Assembly: GCF_001583495.1 (NCBI RefSeq)
Contig: NZ_LQAQ01000090.1
Location: forward strand, 186,001 to 250,000
DNA: 64,000 bases
Source: Flammeovirga sp. SJP92
GTDB taxonomy: Bacteria; Bacteroidota; Bacteroidia; Cytophagales; Flammeovirgaceae
Direction of reading: 5' to 3'
In this document: in pieces, positions 31,786 to 42,300 of the stretch
How the letters are laid out: every line of letters begins with the position of its first letter
How positions within the stretch are numbered: position 1 is the first letter of the stretch
Position numbers and translations under genes: made by a program
The notes under the pieces: model-generated
What the model saw: the letters and a program-made list of their open reading frames with translations, nothing else
Database searches by the model: none
Told to the model about the DNA's origin: nothing

Positions 31786-33225
31786 TTATTGGCGTACCCA
31801 AGTCTCTGAAGCTGCATCATAGATGAAGTTTCTAGATACAGTGTTAGTACCATTGTCATAATACTGGTAGAATACACTTACTTCTTGATCGGCAACATTA
31901 ATGTCCTCATAGTTCTCTTTCAAGATATGATTAATTTTTGCATCAATCACGTTTTCAACAGCTGTACCTTCAGGGTATTCGCCTTCTACGTTATCATAGT
32001 AACCGAAGTTGTTGTATTTGTCATCACCAGTTAACTTGTAATCTTCCGTTTCAAGTTCAATAACGATAGCTTGTGATAAAACCCAAGTTGTTTCAGCATG
32101 CTTATACTTGAATTTGTCCATATTAGAAATTTCTTCTGCATAAGGAGCAACTTGCTTCCACATGCTATTCATAAATGTATACTCTACAATATGCTCGTTA
32201 GTACTACCGCTGTAGTAGTCATATTTGATTCTTAAATTATCACCTTCTTGAGCGTAAGGATATTTGTTAGTTAAGAATCTCGGTAGGTAATTCTCCTGAG
32301 GTGTTGAGCTTGAGAAGTTAGGGTATTTGAAACCAAAACTATCATAATCAGCTTGTTCTAAAATGTAATAGTCTTGTGTTAAATCTTCTTCTGCAATCAT
32401 TTTCCAAACTTGTGCTTCCTCATTCTCGAAGAAGTTAGTGTGCTCTGTGATATCACCTCCAATTTCACCTACTTTATAAACAGCTGCACTTTGTGTGTCT
32501 TTTACTTGATCAGGATACTTAGTATTAAAGATAGTTGTAACTTTTGCTTCAATATCATCAGCAGGTAAGAAGTGATAAGCACAACCTTTTAAAGTATCTG
32601 CTTTGAACACTAGTGTATCTGTATAAGATTTACCGTCATACACATCAAAGATTACAGCAGTAGATTTTGTTCTGTCAGCTTTACGTTGTGTCACAAGAAC
32701 ATCACTGATCATCGCTTCAATTCTGCTTGAATAAGTGTAACCTTGGTAAGAGCCTTCATCAAAATCATCATCGCTGAAGTTGGGATATCTAAAACCTAAG
32801 TAATCATAATCAGCTTGTTCTAATATGATTTCTACATCAGCATCTTCAAATTTCAAAGTGTCGATTAACCAACCTTCACCTTCTTTACAAAACTCATTAC
32901 CTGCAATTTCATAATCTGAATCAGTAAAGAAGCTTTTTGGTGTCATGTTTTTTGCTTCAACTGTGTAAGACACCTCTACCACTCTACCATCTGTATGACT
33001 ATTTGCTTGATAGTTCTCATCAAGATATGAAGGGATAAATGCTTGAGCTTCTTTCATACTGAAGAATACTTGATCATCAGCAGAGATTTCAATAGAAGCA
33101 GGGATAGCATCGTTGTCTCTTTGATCACGAAGATCATCTTGAACTGAGTCATGTAAATCCTTGTAAGGGTCACATGAATAAAGACCAGCAGCAACGGCTA
33201 AAATATATAATATTGATTTTTTCAT
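31786..33225 (-). CDS. Surface lipoprotein with repeated ADYD/YPNF modules
   Basis: 479 residues. Lipoprotein signal MKKSILYILAVAAGLYSC with Cys18. Acidic mature protein with internal repeats: LEQADYDYLGFRYPNF near residue 135, LEQADYDSFGFKYPNF near 290, and a looser unit LETEDYKLTGDDKYNNFGYY near 397; each is followed by a [Y/F]-rich stretch with a K-Y-P or H-I-L-K-E-N-Y segment and then a beta-hairpin V-x-Y-x-Y-Y. It lies 24 bases after the TonB receptor stop, so it is probably co-transcribed and may be the receptor's surface-exposed ligand-binding partner, in place of a SusD. That role is inference; no named family is claimed. Confidence 0.75.
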   Translation of the reverse strand: MKKSILYILAVAAGLYSCDPYKDLHDSVQDDLRDQRDNDAIPASIEISADDQVFFSMKEAQAFIPSYLDENYQANSHTDGRVVEVSYTVEAKNMTPKSFFTDSDYEIAGNEFCKEGEGWLIDTLKFEDADVEIILEQADYDYLGFRYPNFSDDDFDEGSYQGYTYSSRIEAMISDVLVTQRKADRTKSTAVIFDVYDGKSYTDTLVFKADTLKGCAYHFLPADDIEAKVTTIFNTKYPDQVKDTQSAAVYKVGEIGGDITEHTNFFENEEAQVWKMIAEEDLTQDYYILEQADYDSFGFKYPNFSSSTPQENYLPRFLTNKYPYAQEGDNLRIKYDYYSGSTNEHIVEYTFMNSMWKQVAPYAEEISNMDKFKYKHAETTWVLSQAIVIELETEDYKLTGDDKYNNFGYYDNVEGEYPEGTAVENVIDAKINHILKENYEDINVADQEVSVFYQYYDNGTNTVSRNFIYDAASETWVRQ

Positions 33226-33249
33226 TTTTCTAATTAATTGGCGTGTTGA

Positions 33250-35775
33250 TTAGAATTTAAGTTTCATACCCATATTCCAAGTTCTACCTGAACCATAGAA
33301 CACTTGTGCAGTTTGAGCAGTGTGATCAGAACCATCACGAGCATCAGATACATATTCAACATTCAATAAGTTGTCTACGTTACCGTAGATTGTAGAGTTG
33401 AAGCTTCCGATTTTGAAGTTATATCTAACGTTTACGTCAACAATGTTGAAGTCTTTCATCTTCCAAGCTTCGCTTCTGTCTTCAGAGTCATTACGACGAG
33501 TAGGATCAAACTCAGCGTAGTTGTCACCAAAGAAGTTGTAGTCAGCTCCGATTTTCAAACCTTTCACTAATTCGTAGTCTAAGCCAAGAGCAGCTGTAGT
33601 TTGAGCGGCGTTACCAACGTGTAAATCTTTGATAAATACATTTACTGTTTCAACAACTTGATTGTTTTGGTCATAAATTGGAATATCCACTAAGTCATTA
33701 TCCCATCTCCAATCACCAATTGATAGCATACCAGTAAATGATAATTTGTGGTTTACTTTATATCTAGCATCAAACTCAATACCTTGGTGAGTTGCATTTA
33801 CACCTAATAAGTTGGCCGTGAATTCTTGGTTTACGCTTCTTGTGAATGATCTATCTTTCCATTGTGTATGGTAAACGTTTACGTTTGCATTGAACTTAGC
33901 AGAACGGTAACCGTAACCTAATTCGAATGATAAGATTTTTTCATTTTCAGCTTCTTTGTTACCGTCGTTTGTGTAGTTAGGGAATACAGAACGGAAGAAT
34001 GGAGCTCTTGAAATGTAACCTGTATTGAAGAATACATTGTGGTTGTCAGTCAAGTTGTAGTTTACACCACCTTTAACATTGAAACCTAAGAAGTCATAGT
34101 TGTCAGACTTTTGTTGGTCTGGCGTATAGTTGAAGTAGTCGTAACGGATGTATGTAGTGTTTGAAACTGAACCTGAAACGAATGCAGATAAACGATCTTT
34201 AGAGTATTCTAACTGACCAAATGCACCTAACCAGTATACTTCTCCATCATTATGATAAGCAACTTTATCACCAACAACTGCTTTTTTGTTAGGGTTGTTT
34301 ACATCGTTAGTTTCTAAGAAGAAATTACCTCCTAATAGATCTTCAGCTTGACGGTAGTGCTCACCTAAGTAATAACGAACGTCTAAACCTCCCATAAATG
34401 TAAGGGCATCAGTAAGTTTGTTGTCATAAACTGATAGTGCACCAAACCAAGTGTGGTTGTTAACAGATGATCTAAGAATAGTTTCAGCACCTTCGCCATT
34501 TTCAGCTAAAGCAATGTTTTCATCTCTAATTCTTTCAAAATCGATCAAACCAGCAGAAGTTCTGTATGCTTCAGTATCTTTTGAAGTACCAAGGAAACCA
34601 GTACCGCCACCGTTACCGATAGATACATAAGCTGAAGTTGAAAGGTTAGATTTTTCATTAATTGTCCAATAGTGGTTTAATGAAATTTGAGGTTTATGAT
34701 AGAAGTTTGTATTCAAGTTATACTGTTGACCATCTAAGTAACCCCAATCTGAGTTGTAAGTGATACCACCATATTTTTGGTAATATTCAATTTCTCTGTA
34801 AGTTCTTCTTTGACCGTGAGTTTGAGGAGCACCAAATGCTGTGAAAGATAGCATGTGGCTTTTGTTGATTTCTTTAGAAACGTTTAAGAAGTAAGAATAT
34901 CCTTCGAAATCTGTTGCATCAACAAAACCTTGTCCTTTTGTTCTTGATCCTGCAAAAGTTACGGCAAAACCATTATCCATTTTACCTGTAGATAATGTTA
35001 CTCCAATTTTTTCTCTACCATTGTTACCAATACCGTAGAAGATGTTACCACCTTTCTCTGCGTCAGTAGTTTTAGTAAGAATGTTGATAGTACCACCAAT
35101 AGAAGGTACAGCAACTTTAGAAGCACCTAAACCTCTTTGTACTTGCATTGATCTAGTTACGTCAGATAAACCTGCCCAGTTTGACCAATATACAGTACCA
35201 CTTTCCATATCGTTAACAGGAACACCATTGATCATTACGGCAATGTTTGCAGAACTAAAACCACGAAGGTTAATTCTTGAATCACCGTATCCACCACCTT
35301 GTTTTGTAGCATAAACACCAGGTGTAGATTTTAAGATCTCAGGAAATTCTTTTGTTCCTAATTTTGTCTCTATTGATTCGGGATTGATTGTTGATACCGC
35401 AACAGGAGTTTTACGATCGATAGCAACTGAAGCAATCACCTCTACTTCTGCTAATCCAATAGCATCAGATTTTAAATTTAAGTTACCGAAGTCAATTGTA
35501 GTACCATTAAGGGTAACTTCTTTTTCGATTGAAGTGAAGCCAACAAATGAAATTACAACTGTTTGGGTTCCACTTTTTGAAGTTTTTAATTTAAACTCTC
35601 CATCGAAATCAGAGATTGTACCAGTAGTTGTTCCTTTTAGTACAATTGAAGCACCGATAACAGCATCACCAGTAGCTTCGTCGATAACTTTACCTTCAAT
35701 AGTTGTTGAAACCTCTTGTGCGAAAAGAGATAATGAAACTATGAATGATAGAAGTAACATAAACGACTTTTTCAT
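33250..35775 (-). CDS. TonB-dependent receptor with carboxypeptidase-regulatory-like N-terminal domain (paralogue 1)
   Basis: 841 residues, same architecture as its paralogue at 28777: signal peptide (SLSLFAQ), CarboxypepD_reg-like domain (residues 20-105), plug with INLRGFSSANIAVMINGVPV, 22-strand barrel ending GMKLKF. Codon choice is more regular than in the second copy (many GTT, GAA, TTC), suggesting higher expression. First gene of a two-gene transcript with the lipoprotein at 31786. The two receptors probably arose by duplication. Ligand unknown. Confidence 0.94.
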   Translation of the reverse strand: MKKSFMLLLSFIVSLSLFAQEVSTTIEGKVIDEATGDAVIGASIVLKGTTTGTISDFDGEFKLKTSKSGTQTVVISFVGFTSIEKEVTLNGTTIDFGNLNLKSDAIGLAEVEVIASVAIDRKTPVAVSTINPESIETKLGTKEFPEILKSTPGVYATKQGGGYGDSRINLRGFSSANIAVMINGVPVNDMESGTVYWSNWAGLSDVTRSMQVQRGLGASKVAVPSIGGTINILTKTTDAEKGGNIFYGIGNNGREKIGVTLSTGKMDNGFAVTFAGSRTKGQGFVDATDFEGYSYFLNVSKEINKSHMLSFTAFGAPQTHGQRRTYREIEYYQKYGGITYNSDWGYLDGQQYNLNTNFYHKPQISLNHYWTINEKSNLSTSAYVSIGNGGGTGFLGTSKDTEAYRTSAGLIDFERIRDENIALAENGEGAETILRSSVNNHTWFGALSVYDNKLTDALTFMGGLDVRYYLGEHYRQAEDLLGGNFFLETNDVNNPNKKAVVGDKVAYHNDGEVYWLGAFGQLEYSKDRLSAFVSGSVSNTTYIRYDYFNYTPDQQKSDNYDFLGFNVKGGVNYNLTDNHNVFFNTGYISRAPFFRSVFPNYTNDGNKEAENEKILSFELGYGYRSAKFNANVNVYHTQWKDRSFTRSVNQEFTANLLGVNATHQGIEFDARYKVNHKLSFTGMLSIGDWRWDNDLVDIPIYDQNNQVVETVNVFIKDLHVGNAAQTTAALGLDYELVKGLKIGADYNFFGDNYAEFDPTRRNDSEDRSEAWKMKDFNIVDVNVRYNFKIGSFNSTIYGNVDNLLNVEYVSDARDGSDHTAQTAQVFYGSGRTWNMGMKLKF

Positions 35776-35828
35776 AAAAGAATAAGTTTGTTTAATTAGA
35801 TAAATAAATTTGAATTAGATTTCGTGGG

Positions 35829-35836
35829 CAAAGCTA
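35829..35836 (-). promoter_or_regulatory. Candidate -7 box for the receptor-lipoprotein transcript
   Basis: Reverse strand reads TAGCTTTG, matching TAnnTTTG, 54 bases upstream of the receptor start. Confidence 0.4.
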
Positions 35837-36490
35837 TGTTATATTTTCACAATAATTACCATAATTAATACAACTTATTCTATGATTAATTACATAGTGT
35901 TGATAATGAGGTAGTTATAACTACTAAACAAACGTTAATTCATGTGTGCGTAACATTGAAATTTTAGTAAATTAATATAATTTAATTCAAATGTCATCTG
36001 ATTAATTCTATTTATAGGAGTTTTTACGAAATAATATTCTGCAGAATGGTTAATTATAATGTTAAATCATTATTTATTAACATAATGAGTAAATATTCAT
36101 TTAAAAACTATTAAAAGTCGCTTTTTTACAGAGGGAAAGTATTTGTAATTACCTCGATTTTAACACTCAATTGTACTTGATTTATTTGTAATAGTTTGAA
36201 TTTGAGGGAAATATATAATGTATTACTTGTTTTCTTTGATAAGAAACTCTTAAAGCAGTTTTTAAATACAATAAATCATAGTGAAATCAATCATTTGGAT
36301 TATTTGAAGATAAATAAATTGGTTTTTTCTATAAATGTTACTAAGTGTATGATAAAAATATGATTATGGAGTCTTTTAATGTTCGTTGTTAAACAACTGT
36401 AAAAACTATACTGTGTTATCTTCTAGAGTTTTTAATTTGATGTTAACAGTGGAAATAAACGTTTCTGTTTGGAGGTGAAAAATATTTGGG
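35837..36490. other. Long AT-rich intergenic spacer between rpsA and the TonB receptor
   Basis: About 650 bases with very high A+T and no supported reading frame on either strand. A weak inverted pair (ATGTTAA near 36058, TTAACAT near 36077) is the only local structure noticed. It could hold a small RNA or long 5' regulatory region, but nothing specific is visible. Confidence 0.4.
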
Positions 36491-36530
36491 CAAAAAATAA
36501 CCCTCCCAGTTACCGTCGTAACTAGGAGGG
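36491..36530 (-). terminator. Intrinsic terminator of rpsA
   Basis: 13-bp stem CCCTCCCAGTTAC 36501-36513 with GTAACTAGGAGGG 36518-36530, one mismatch/wobble, 4-base loop, followed on the reverse strand by TTATTTTTTG. Confidence 0.88.
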
Positions 36531-36570
36531 ACCTATAGCTTATAAAAGACTAATAATTAAGAGATCTTAA

Positions 36571-38355
36571 TTATTTGTTGTCTTTCATTTGACTTTTCAA
36601 GTTTGCAAGAGCATCTAAATCACCTAATGAAGTAGTTGCCTCTTCGTTTGAAGCTGCAGCAGGCTTAGCACCTTTTTTAGCAGCACCACCTTTCTTAGGA
36701 GCGGCAGTGTTAGCAGCAGATTCGTTGTAAACGTGAACGTGAGAAAGGATGATCTTCTTGTCCTCTTTAGAGAATTCTAAAACTTTGAAGTCTAATGACT
36801 CACCAGTTTCAGGATTAGATCCGTCCTCTTTCTTAAGGTTCTTAGAGATTGAGAATCCTTCGATACCGTAAGGTAACTCGATCACACCACCTTTATCTGA
36901 CTTAGAGATAATAGTACCTTTATGTACAGAATCAGGAGTAAATACTGTTTCGAAGTGTTCCCAAGGGTTCTCTTCTAACTGCTTGTGACCTAACGCTAAA
37001 CGACGCTCTTCAGGGTTGATTTCAAGAACAACAACATCTAATTTTTCACCTTGTTTGATGAATTCAGATGGGTGCTTGATTTTCTTAGTCCATGAAAGGT
37101 CAGAAACGTGTACTAAACCGTCGATACCTTCTTCTAACTCAAGGAATAAACCGAAGTTAGTTAAGTTACGAACAACACCTGAGTGCTTAGTACCTACAGC
37201 ATACTTCTCTAAAAGATCTTTCTTAGTCCAAGGATCTTCAGTTAATTGCTTGATACCTAATGACATCTTACGCTCGTCACGATCGATAGTTAATACAACT
37301 GCTTCGATTTCGTCACCAACTTTGATGAAGTCTTGAGGGTTACGTAAGTGTTGTGACCATGACATTTCAGAAACGTGGATCAGACCTTCAACGCCTGGCA
37401 TGATTTCTAAGAACGCACCGTAATCAGCAACGTTTACGATTTTACCTTTAACTTTAGCTCCAACTTCAACATCAGCACCAAGAGAATCCCAAGGGTGTGA
37501 AGTAAGTTGTTTCATACCTAATGAGATACGCTTCTTATCATCATCAAAGTCAAGTACAACAACGTTAACTTTTTGGTCAAGCTGCAATACTTCCTCTGGA
37601 TGAGAGATACGTCCCCAAGAGATGTCTGTAATGTGAAGAAGACCATCTACACCACCTAAATCGATGAATACACCGAAGTTTGTCATGTTTTTGATCACAC
37701 CTTCCAAGATTTGACCTCTTTCTAGGTTGTTCAAGATGCGTTGCTTTTGCTCCTCCAAATCCTTCTCGATAAGGATCTTATGAGAAACTACAACGTTATC
37801 GTTAGCGTAGTTAATTTTAACTACTTTCAATTCCATCTTCTTACCTACAAATACGTCGAAGTCACGGATAGGCTTCACATCAATTTGAGAACCTGGCAAG
37901 AACGCCTCGATTCCGAAAATATCAGTGATAAGACCACCTTTAGTTCTACGCTTAACAACACCTTCGATAACAACGTCGTTATCAAGAGCATTTTGGATAT
38001 TCTCCCAAGCGCGAACGATTTTTGCTTTTCTTCTAGAAAGAACAAGTTGACCGTTGTTGTCTTCTTGTTGCTCAACAAATACCTCAACTTCATCACCTAC
38101 TTTTAGGTCTGGAGTGTCACGGAATTCGTTTGAAGGAACTAAACCATCAGATTTGAAACCGATGTTTAATACTACATCACGGTCAGTAATAGATACTACA
38201 GATGCTTTAACAACTTCTTTTTCATTAAGTTGGTTTAATGTACCTTCGTACATTTTAAGCATTTCTTCTTTTTCTGCTGCTGAGTAACCATCGCCGAATG
38301 CCGATTGTGAGTTTTCAAACTCGTCCCAGTTGAAGTCTTGTGATTGTTCTGACAT
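36571..38355 (-). CDS. rpsA: 30S ribosomal protein S1
   Basis: 594 residues from ATG 38355 (MSEQSQDFNWDEFE); an upstream in-frame GTG at 38370 is less likely. Six S1 OB repeats are visible, for example GLVPSNEF, EAFLPGSQID, VFIDLGGVDGLLHITDISWG, AFLEIMPGVEGLIHVSEMSW, LFLELEEGIDGLVHVSDLSW and VIELPYGIEGFSIS. S1 recruits mRNA to the 30S subunit. The C-terminal tail is Ala/Lys-rich (PKKGGAAKKGAKPAAA). In Bacteroidota, where Shine-Dalgarno sites are weak, S1-dependent initiation on AT-rich leaders is thought important. Highly expressed codon use. Confidence 0.97.
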   Translation of the reverse strand: MSEQSQDFNWDEFENSQSAFGDGYSAAEKEEMLKMYEGTLNQLNEKEVVKASVVSITDRDVVLNIGFKSDGLVPSNEFRDTPDLKVGDEVEVFVEQQEDNNGQLVLSRRKAKIVRAWENIQNALDNDVVIEGVVKRRTKGGLITDIFGIEAFLPGSQIDVKPIRDFDVFVGKKMELKVVKINYANDNVVVSHKILIEKDLEEQKQRILNNLERGQILEGVIKNMTNFGVFIDLGGVDGLLHITDISWGRISHPEEVLQLDQKVNVVVLDFDDDKKRISLGMKQLTSHPWDSLGADVEVGAKVKGKIVNVADYGAFLEIMPGVEGLIHVSEMSWSQHLRNPQDFIKVGDEIEAVVLTIDRDERKMSLGIKQLTEDPWTKKDLLEKYAVGTKHSGVVRNLTNFGLFLELEEGIDGLVHVSDLSWTKKIKHPSEFIKQGEKLDVVVLEINPEERRLALGHKQLEENPWEHFETVFTPDSVHKGTIISKSDKGGVIELPYGIEGFSISKNLKKEDGSNPETGESLDFKVLEFSKEDKKIILSHVHVYNESAANTAAPKKGGAAKKGAKPAAASNEEATTSLGDLDALANLKSQMKDNK

Positions 38356-38493
38356 AATAATTATGAGCACTGTTTACGCTCTTACGCTAGTGCTATGACG
38401 CAAGAGATTTATGATTAAATTATTAATGAAAATCCAGAGCTTGTACGTGGATTAACAACTGTCTTACAGAGCTAGTACGTGTAATTCAGCACG

Positions 38494-38501
38494 CAAAGGT
38501 A
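38494..38501 (-). promoter_or_regulatory. Candidate -7 box for rpsA
   Basis: Reverse strand reads TACCTTTG, a TAnnTTTG match, about 140 bases upstream of the rpsA ATG. The leader contains an imperfect duplication (GAGCTTGTACGTGGATTAAC / GAGCTAGTACGTGTAATTCA on the forward strand near 38437 and 38470). Confidence 0.4.
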
Positions 38502-38575
38502 GGAAATTAATTTTGTAATCGGAAGAATTGAAGAGGATTAAAGCGTTAAGGAGTAATAATAAAGCAAGAAATATC

Positions 38576-38583
38576 TAACTTTG
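38576..38583 (+). promoter_or_regulatory. Candidate -7 box for the NADAR gene
   Basis: TAACTTTG matches TAnnTTTG, 30 bases before the ATG at 38613. Confidence 0.4.
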
Positions 38584-38612
38584 GGTATTCATAAACTAAT
38601 CATAAACATAAA

Positions 38613-39221
38613 ATGAAAGCAAATTATAGTTTGGAATGGCTTCAAAACAAAGTCAACAATAATGAATCTGTAAAATATCTCTTCTTTTGGGGACATACTA
38701 AATCAAAAAATCAGGAAGTAGGTAATTTCTGTTTTAGTCAGTGGTTTGAAAGTGACTTTGAAGTGGATGGTATTACATTTAAATCTACTGAGCATTGGAT
38801 GATGGCTCAAAAGGCAAAACTATTTAATGATACGGAGATTTATGATCAAATTATCAATTGTAATAAGCCTGGTGAAGCCAAAGCATTAGGAAGGAAAGTA
38901 AGAAATTTTGATGAATCTTTATGGAAACAGCATCGATATGAAATTGTCACCAAAGGAAATATTTATAAATTCACTCAAAATCCAGCGTTAGGTCAATACT
39001 TATTAAGTACTCAATCGAGAGTTTTGGTAGAAGCAAGTCCTGTAGATACTATATGGGGTATTGGTTTGACGAAAGATAGCGAGAGTGCAAATGATGTAAA
39101 TAGCTGGAGAGGATTAAATTTGTTAGGTTTCGCTTTGATGGAAACTCGAGACTTTATTAATGAGATAGGTTTTGATATTGAGAAGGTGAAGAAAGCTCTT
39201 TCTGAATCCGTGACGAAATAA
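38613..39221 (+). CDS. NADAR family protein (YbiA-like N-glycosidase)
   Basis: 202 residues. Conserved NADAR blocks: YLFFWGHT near residue 22, FSQWFESDFEVDGITFKSTEHWMMAQKA (about 41-68), GRKVRNFDESLWKQHRYEIV, and WGIGLTKDSESANDVNSWRGLNLLG. Known members cleave N-glycosidic bonds, removing damaged riboflavin intermediates or ADP-ribose from modified guanine in DNA. No DarT-like ADP-ribosyltransferase or riboflavin gene is adjacent, so which activity applies is open. Monocistronic, own promoter box and terminator. Confidence 0.92.
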   Translation: MKANYSLEWLQNKVNNNESVKYLFFWGHTKSKNQEVGNFCFSQWFESDFEVDGITFKSTEHWMMAQKAKLFNDTEIYDQIINCNKPGEAKALGRKVRNFDESLWKQHRYEIVTKGNIYKFTQNPALGQYLLSTQSRVLVEASPVDTIWGIGLTKDSESANDVNSWRGLNLLGFALMETRDFINEIGFDIEKVKKALSESVTK

Positions 39222-39238
39222 AGAAGTATTCCATCATT

Positions 39239-39263
39239 AGCCCACGACTTAAATTGTGGACTG
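39239..39263. repeat. REP-like hairpin related to the structured repeats at 16.9 and 18.0 kb
   Basis: AGCCCACGACTTAAATTGTGG forms CCACGA/TTGTGG with one G-U pair. It resembles the 3' hairpin of the structured repeats (AGCCCATGATTTCAATCATG), with changes that keep pairing. Only the hairpin part is present here. Confidence 0.45.
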
Positions 39264-39292
39264 ATGATGGTTAAGAAATATCTTCAATAATA

Positions 39293-39334
39293 AATGCCCC
39301 TTTGTCTGAAATATTCAACAAAGGGGCATTTTTA
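39293..39334. terminator. Bidirectional terminator between the NADAR and amidohydrolase genes
   Basis: 13-bp perfect stem AATGCCCCTTTGT 39293-39305 with ACAAAGGGGCATT 39318-39330 and T-rich tails; converging genes end on both sides. Confidence 0.88.
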
Positions 39335-39349
39335 TATTAATATCAAATC

Positions 39350-42300
39350 TTAATGCAAGCTACAGCCACATTTCGGAACTGTAAAACCTTGTGAGGCTTC
39401 ATGCCAAGGGAAAGAAGCATTATAGCTTTCCTCTTCCCAATAGAATTTATGACGCTCCTCGCCATTTAAATTATGCATTGTTTCAGCATCATAAAGCTCA
39501 CCATTGATCATTACTTTATCAATGAATTCAGAATTATGGATATCTTCCAATGGATTTTTATCCATGATGATAAGGTCAGCCAATTTTCCTTCTTCTAAAG
39601 AACCAACATCTCCATCTAAACCTAAATAATGAGCACCATTATAAGTAGCAGAACGGATTGCTTCCAAAGGAGACATTCCACCTTGTGCTAACATCCAAAG
39701 TTCCCAATGAGCACCAATACCTTGAATTTGACCGTGTGCCCCAAGGTTCACTTTCACACCTTTGTCAGATAACATTTTTGCAGATTCAGAAGTGGCGATA
39801 TGACCAATTTTGTATTCGCTTTCTGGAACCATCGTTCTATGTCTTGATCGGCTGTCAATGATTGCTCTTGGAGTAAAGTTCAATAATCTTTCTTTCTCCC
39901 AAACGTTGGTATGTTGGTACCAGTAATATTCACCGTTGATACCGCCATAGTTTACAATCAAAGTAGGAGTATAGCCCACTTCTGTTTTTGCCCAAAGATT
40001 TTGAACATCATTGAAAACAGGAGTGATTGGAATATTATGTTCAACACCTGTGTGACCATCTAAAATCATGGTCATATTATGGTAGAAAGTAGAACCACCT
40101 TCTGGAACCACCATGATTCCTTCTTCTTCCGCTGCTTTGATGACTTGTTGTCTTTGCTCACGTCTTGGTTGATTGTAAGACTTTACAGAAATTGCTCCCC
40201 ATGCTTTTGTTCTTCTGATCGCCGAACGAGCATCTTCTAATGAATTGATATTGGCTTTGAAGTCACCATCAGCACCATAAAGGATTACACCTGTAGAGTA
40301 AATTCTAGGTCCAACCATTGCACCTGTTCTTACCATTTCCGATTGGTTGAATACCATTTCAGAGTTAGCAGATGGATCGTGCGTTGTAGTGACCCCGTAA
40401 GCAAGATTGGCATAATAAGGCCAGTTTTGCTGTGCACTCATTCCTAAACGGAAAGCACCCAAGTGAGCGTGAGCATCCACAATACCTGGCATAATTGTTT
40501 TTCCTTTACAGTCGATCACTTTAGCGCCAGATGGAACTTGAACATTAGTTCCAATAGCTACAATTCTATTTTCCTTAACAACTACAGTCGCATTTTCCAG
40601 TACCTCATCTTTAGCATTTACCGTGATCACTCTTGCATTTGTTAAAGCATAAGTGGTAGAAGGTTTAGCACTTTCCAATTCAAGGTTTATTTCGATACCT
40701 TCCGACTTAGGTTCTACTGCTTTCTCATTTCCACCTTCTACAAAAGAGAAGACTTCTTGAAGTGATGTAGTGAAATATTCATTACCCAATGACCAATGTA
40801 ATTTTTGGCTATCACCTGACCAATGAATATTATAACCCGCATCTTTAGCTACTTGGGCAACAGGAACTGCTTTTGTGCCAGACGATAAATCAATTGCTTT
40901 ACCTGCCATTGGCATTGGAGCAATATAGACTTTAAATAACTCTGTAAATGCAATCCATTTGTTGTCAGGAGACGGAACGAACTGATTCGTATATTTTGTA
41001 GTGAAATGCACTCTTTTGTCTTTGCCATTTAGATCAACACTTTTGAAAGCTTTCTTTAAACTACCAAAGAAGAAACCACCGGTTTGATAGAATACACGAT
41101 CGCCTGAAGTATTAAACTGAGGGAAATCGCCTTCTTCAACGACCCTTTTCAGCGTACTAACATCATTGATGTTAACGGTATAAATACCTGTTTCTTTAGT
41201 ATAAGCAAAACCTTGTTGGTTGTTTCCTCTTTCTTTCACAAAAACAATAGTAGAATTGTCTTTAGAGAATTGAGGTTTTCTATAAATTCCTTTAGGTAAG
41301 TCTAATGTAATAGGATTGACTTTCTTAGCCGTTAAATCAATTACATGTACTTTGCCTTTTTCGCTGTCTGACCATGAAACATAAACCATTTTAGTTCCGT
41401 CAGGTGAAATATTAGGCTCGTATTCAAAAGCATCATTTTGAGAAGTCAGACGAATAGGTTTGCCTTTTGGTAATTTCTTCTCATAAAGGTAACCTGCTGC
41501 ATGGAAATAGATCTTCTTTCCGTCTTTTGAAGTAATGACATTTCTTAATGCTTTCGCTGTAAAGTTCTCAGGAGCCACTTCCTGTTTGAAACGCAATGAA
41601 GCTGTAAATTCTTGGTGAACTTTTGCTTTGAAAGGAATGATTTCTCCTTTTCCAGTAGCAACATCTACTTTCCAGATTTTACCGCCTTTACCCCAAAGCA
41701 CAATGTATTTGTCATCAGGAGTCCAAGCATATTTTGGAGAAGGACCGAAAATAGCCCATGCTTCTTGTTGATCTTTTTCTAATTGATCAAAAAGAGGACG
41801 TTGACTGTTCATCTCAAAATCATGGATAAATAACACAGACTTGTCACGAACTCTTCTAATAAAAGAAAGTTTTTTGCCATCATGTGAAGGCATTGGGCCA
41901 ATCGCACCGCCAGGACCGCTAACTACAGTTTTGATTTCGCCATTAATTCTATTGTAAGACTTAATGATGTAAATCTGACTGTTAGGATCTTTGTTGTATT
42001 GGAAGAAACCACCTGGATAAACGTCTTCAACATAATACATATATTTTCCATCCGCAGAAACGACAGGTTGGTTGATATCCTGTTGCTCATTTTTACGAGG
42101 AACTAATTCGATACCTTCACCACCAGAAATGTGATACATCCATAGTGCACCAGCTCCCAAAGACCTTGTGAAAGTATAGTGTTTACGAGCAATAATATAC
42201 TGTCCGTCTTCACTCCAAGTAGGATTGTTGGTCAATCGGAATTTTTCTTTAGTGACTTGCTTAGGATTTTGAGCATCGCTGTCCATTACCCAAATGTTGT

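Noticed and set aside
38613-39221. NADAR gene as part of a DarT-like DNA ADP-ribosylation defence system
   Set aside because: No ADP-ribosyltransferase, macrodomain or other defence gene lies nearby; neighbours are rpsA and a secreted hydrolase.
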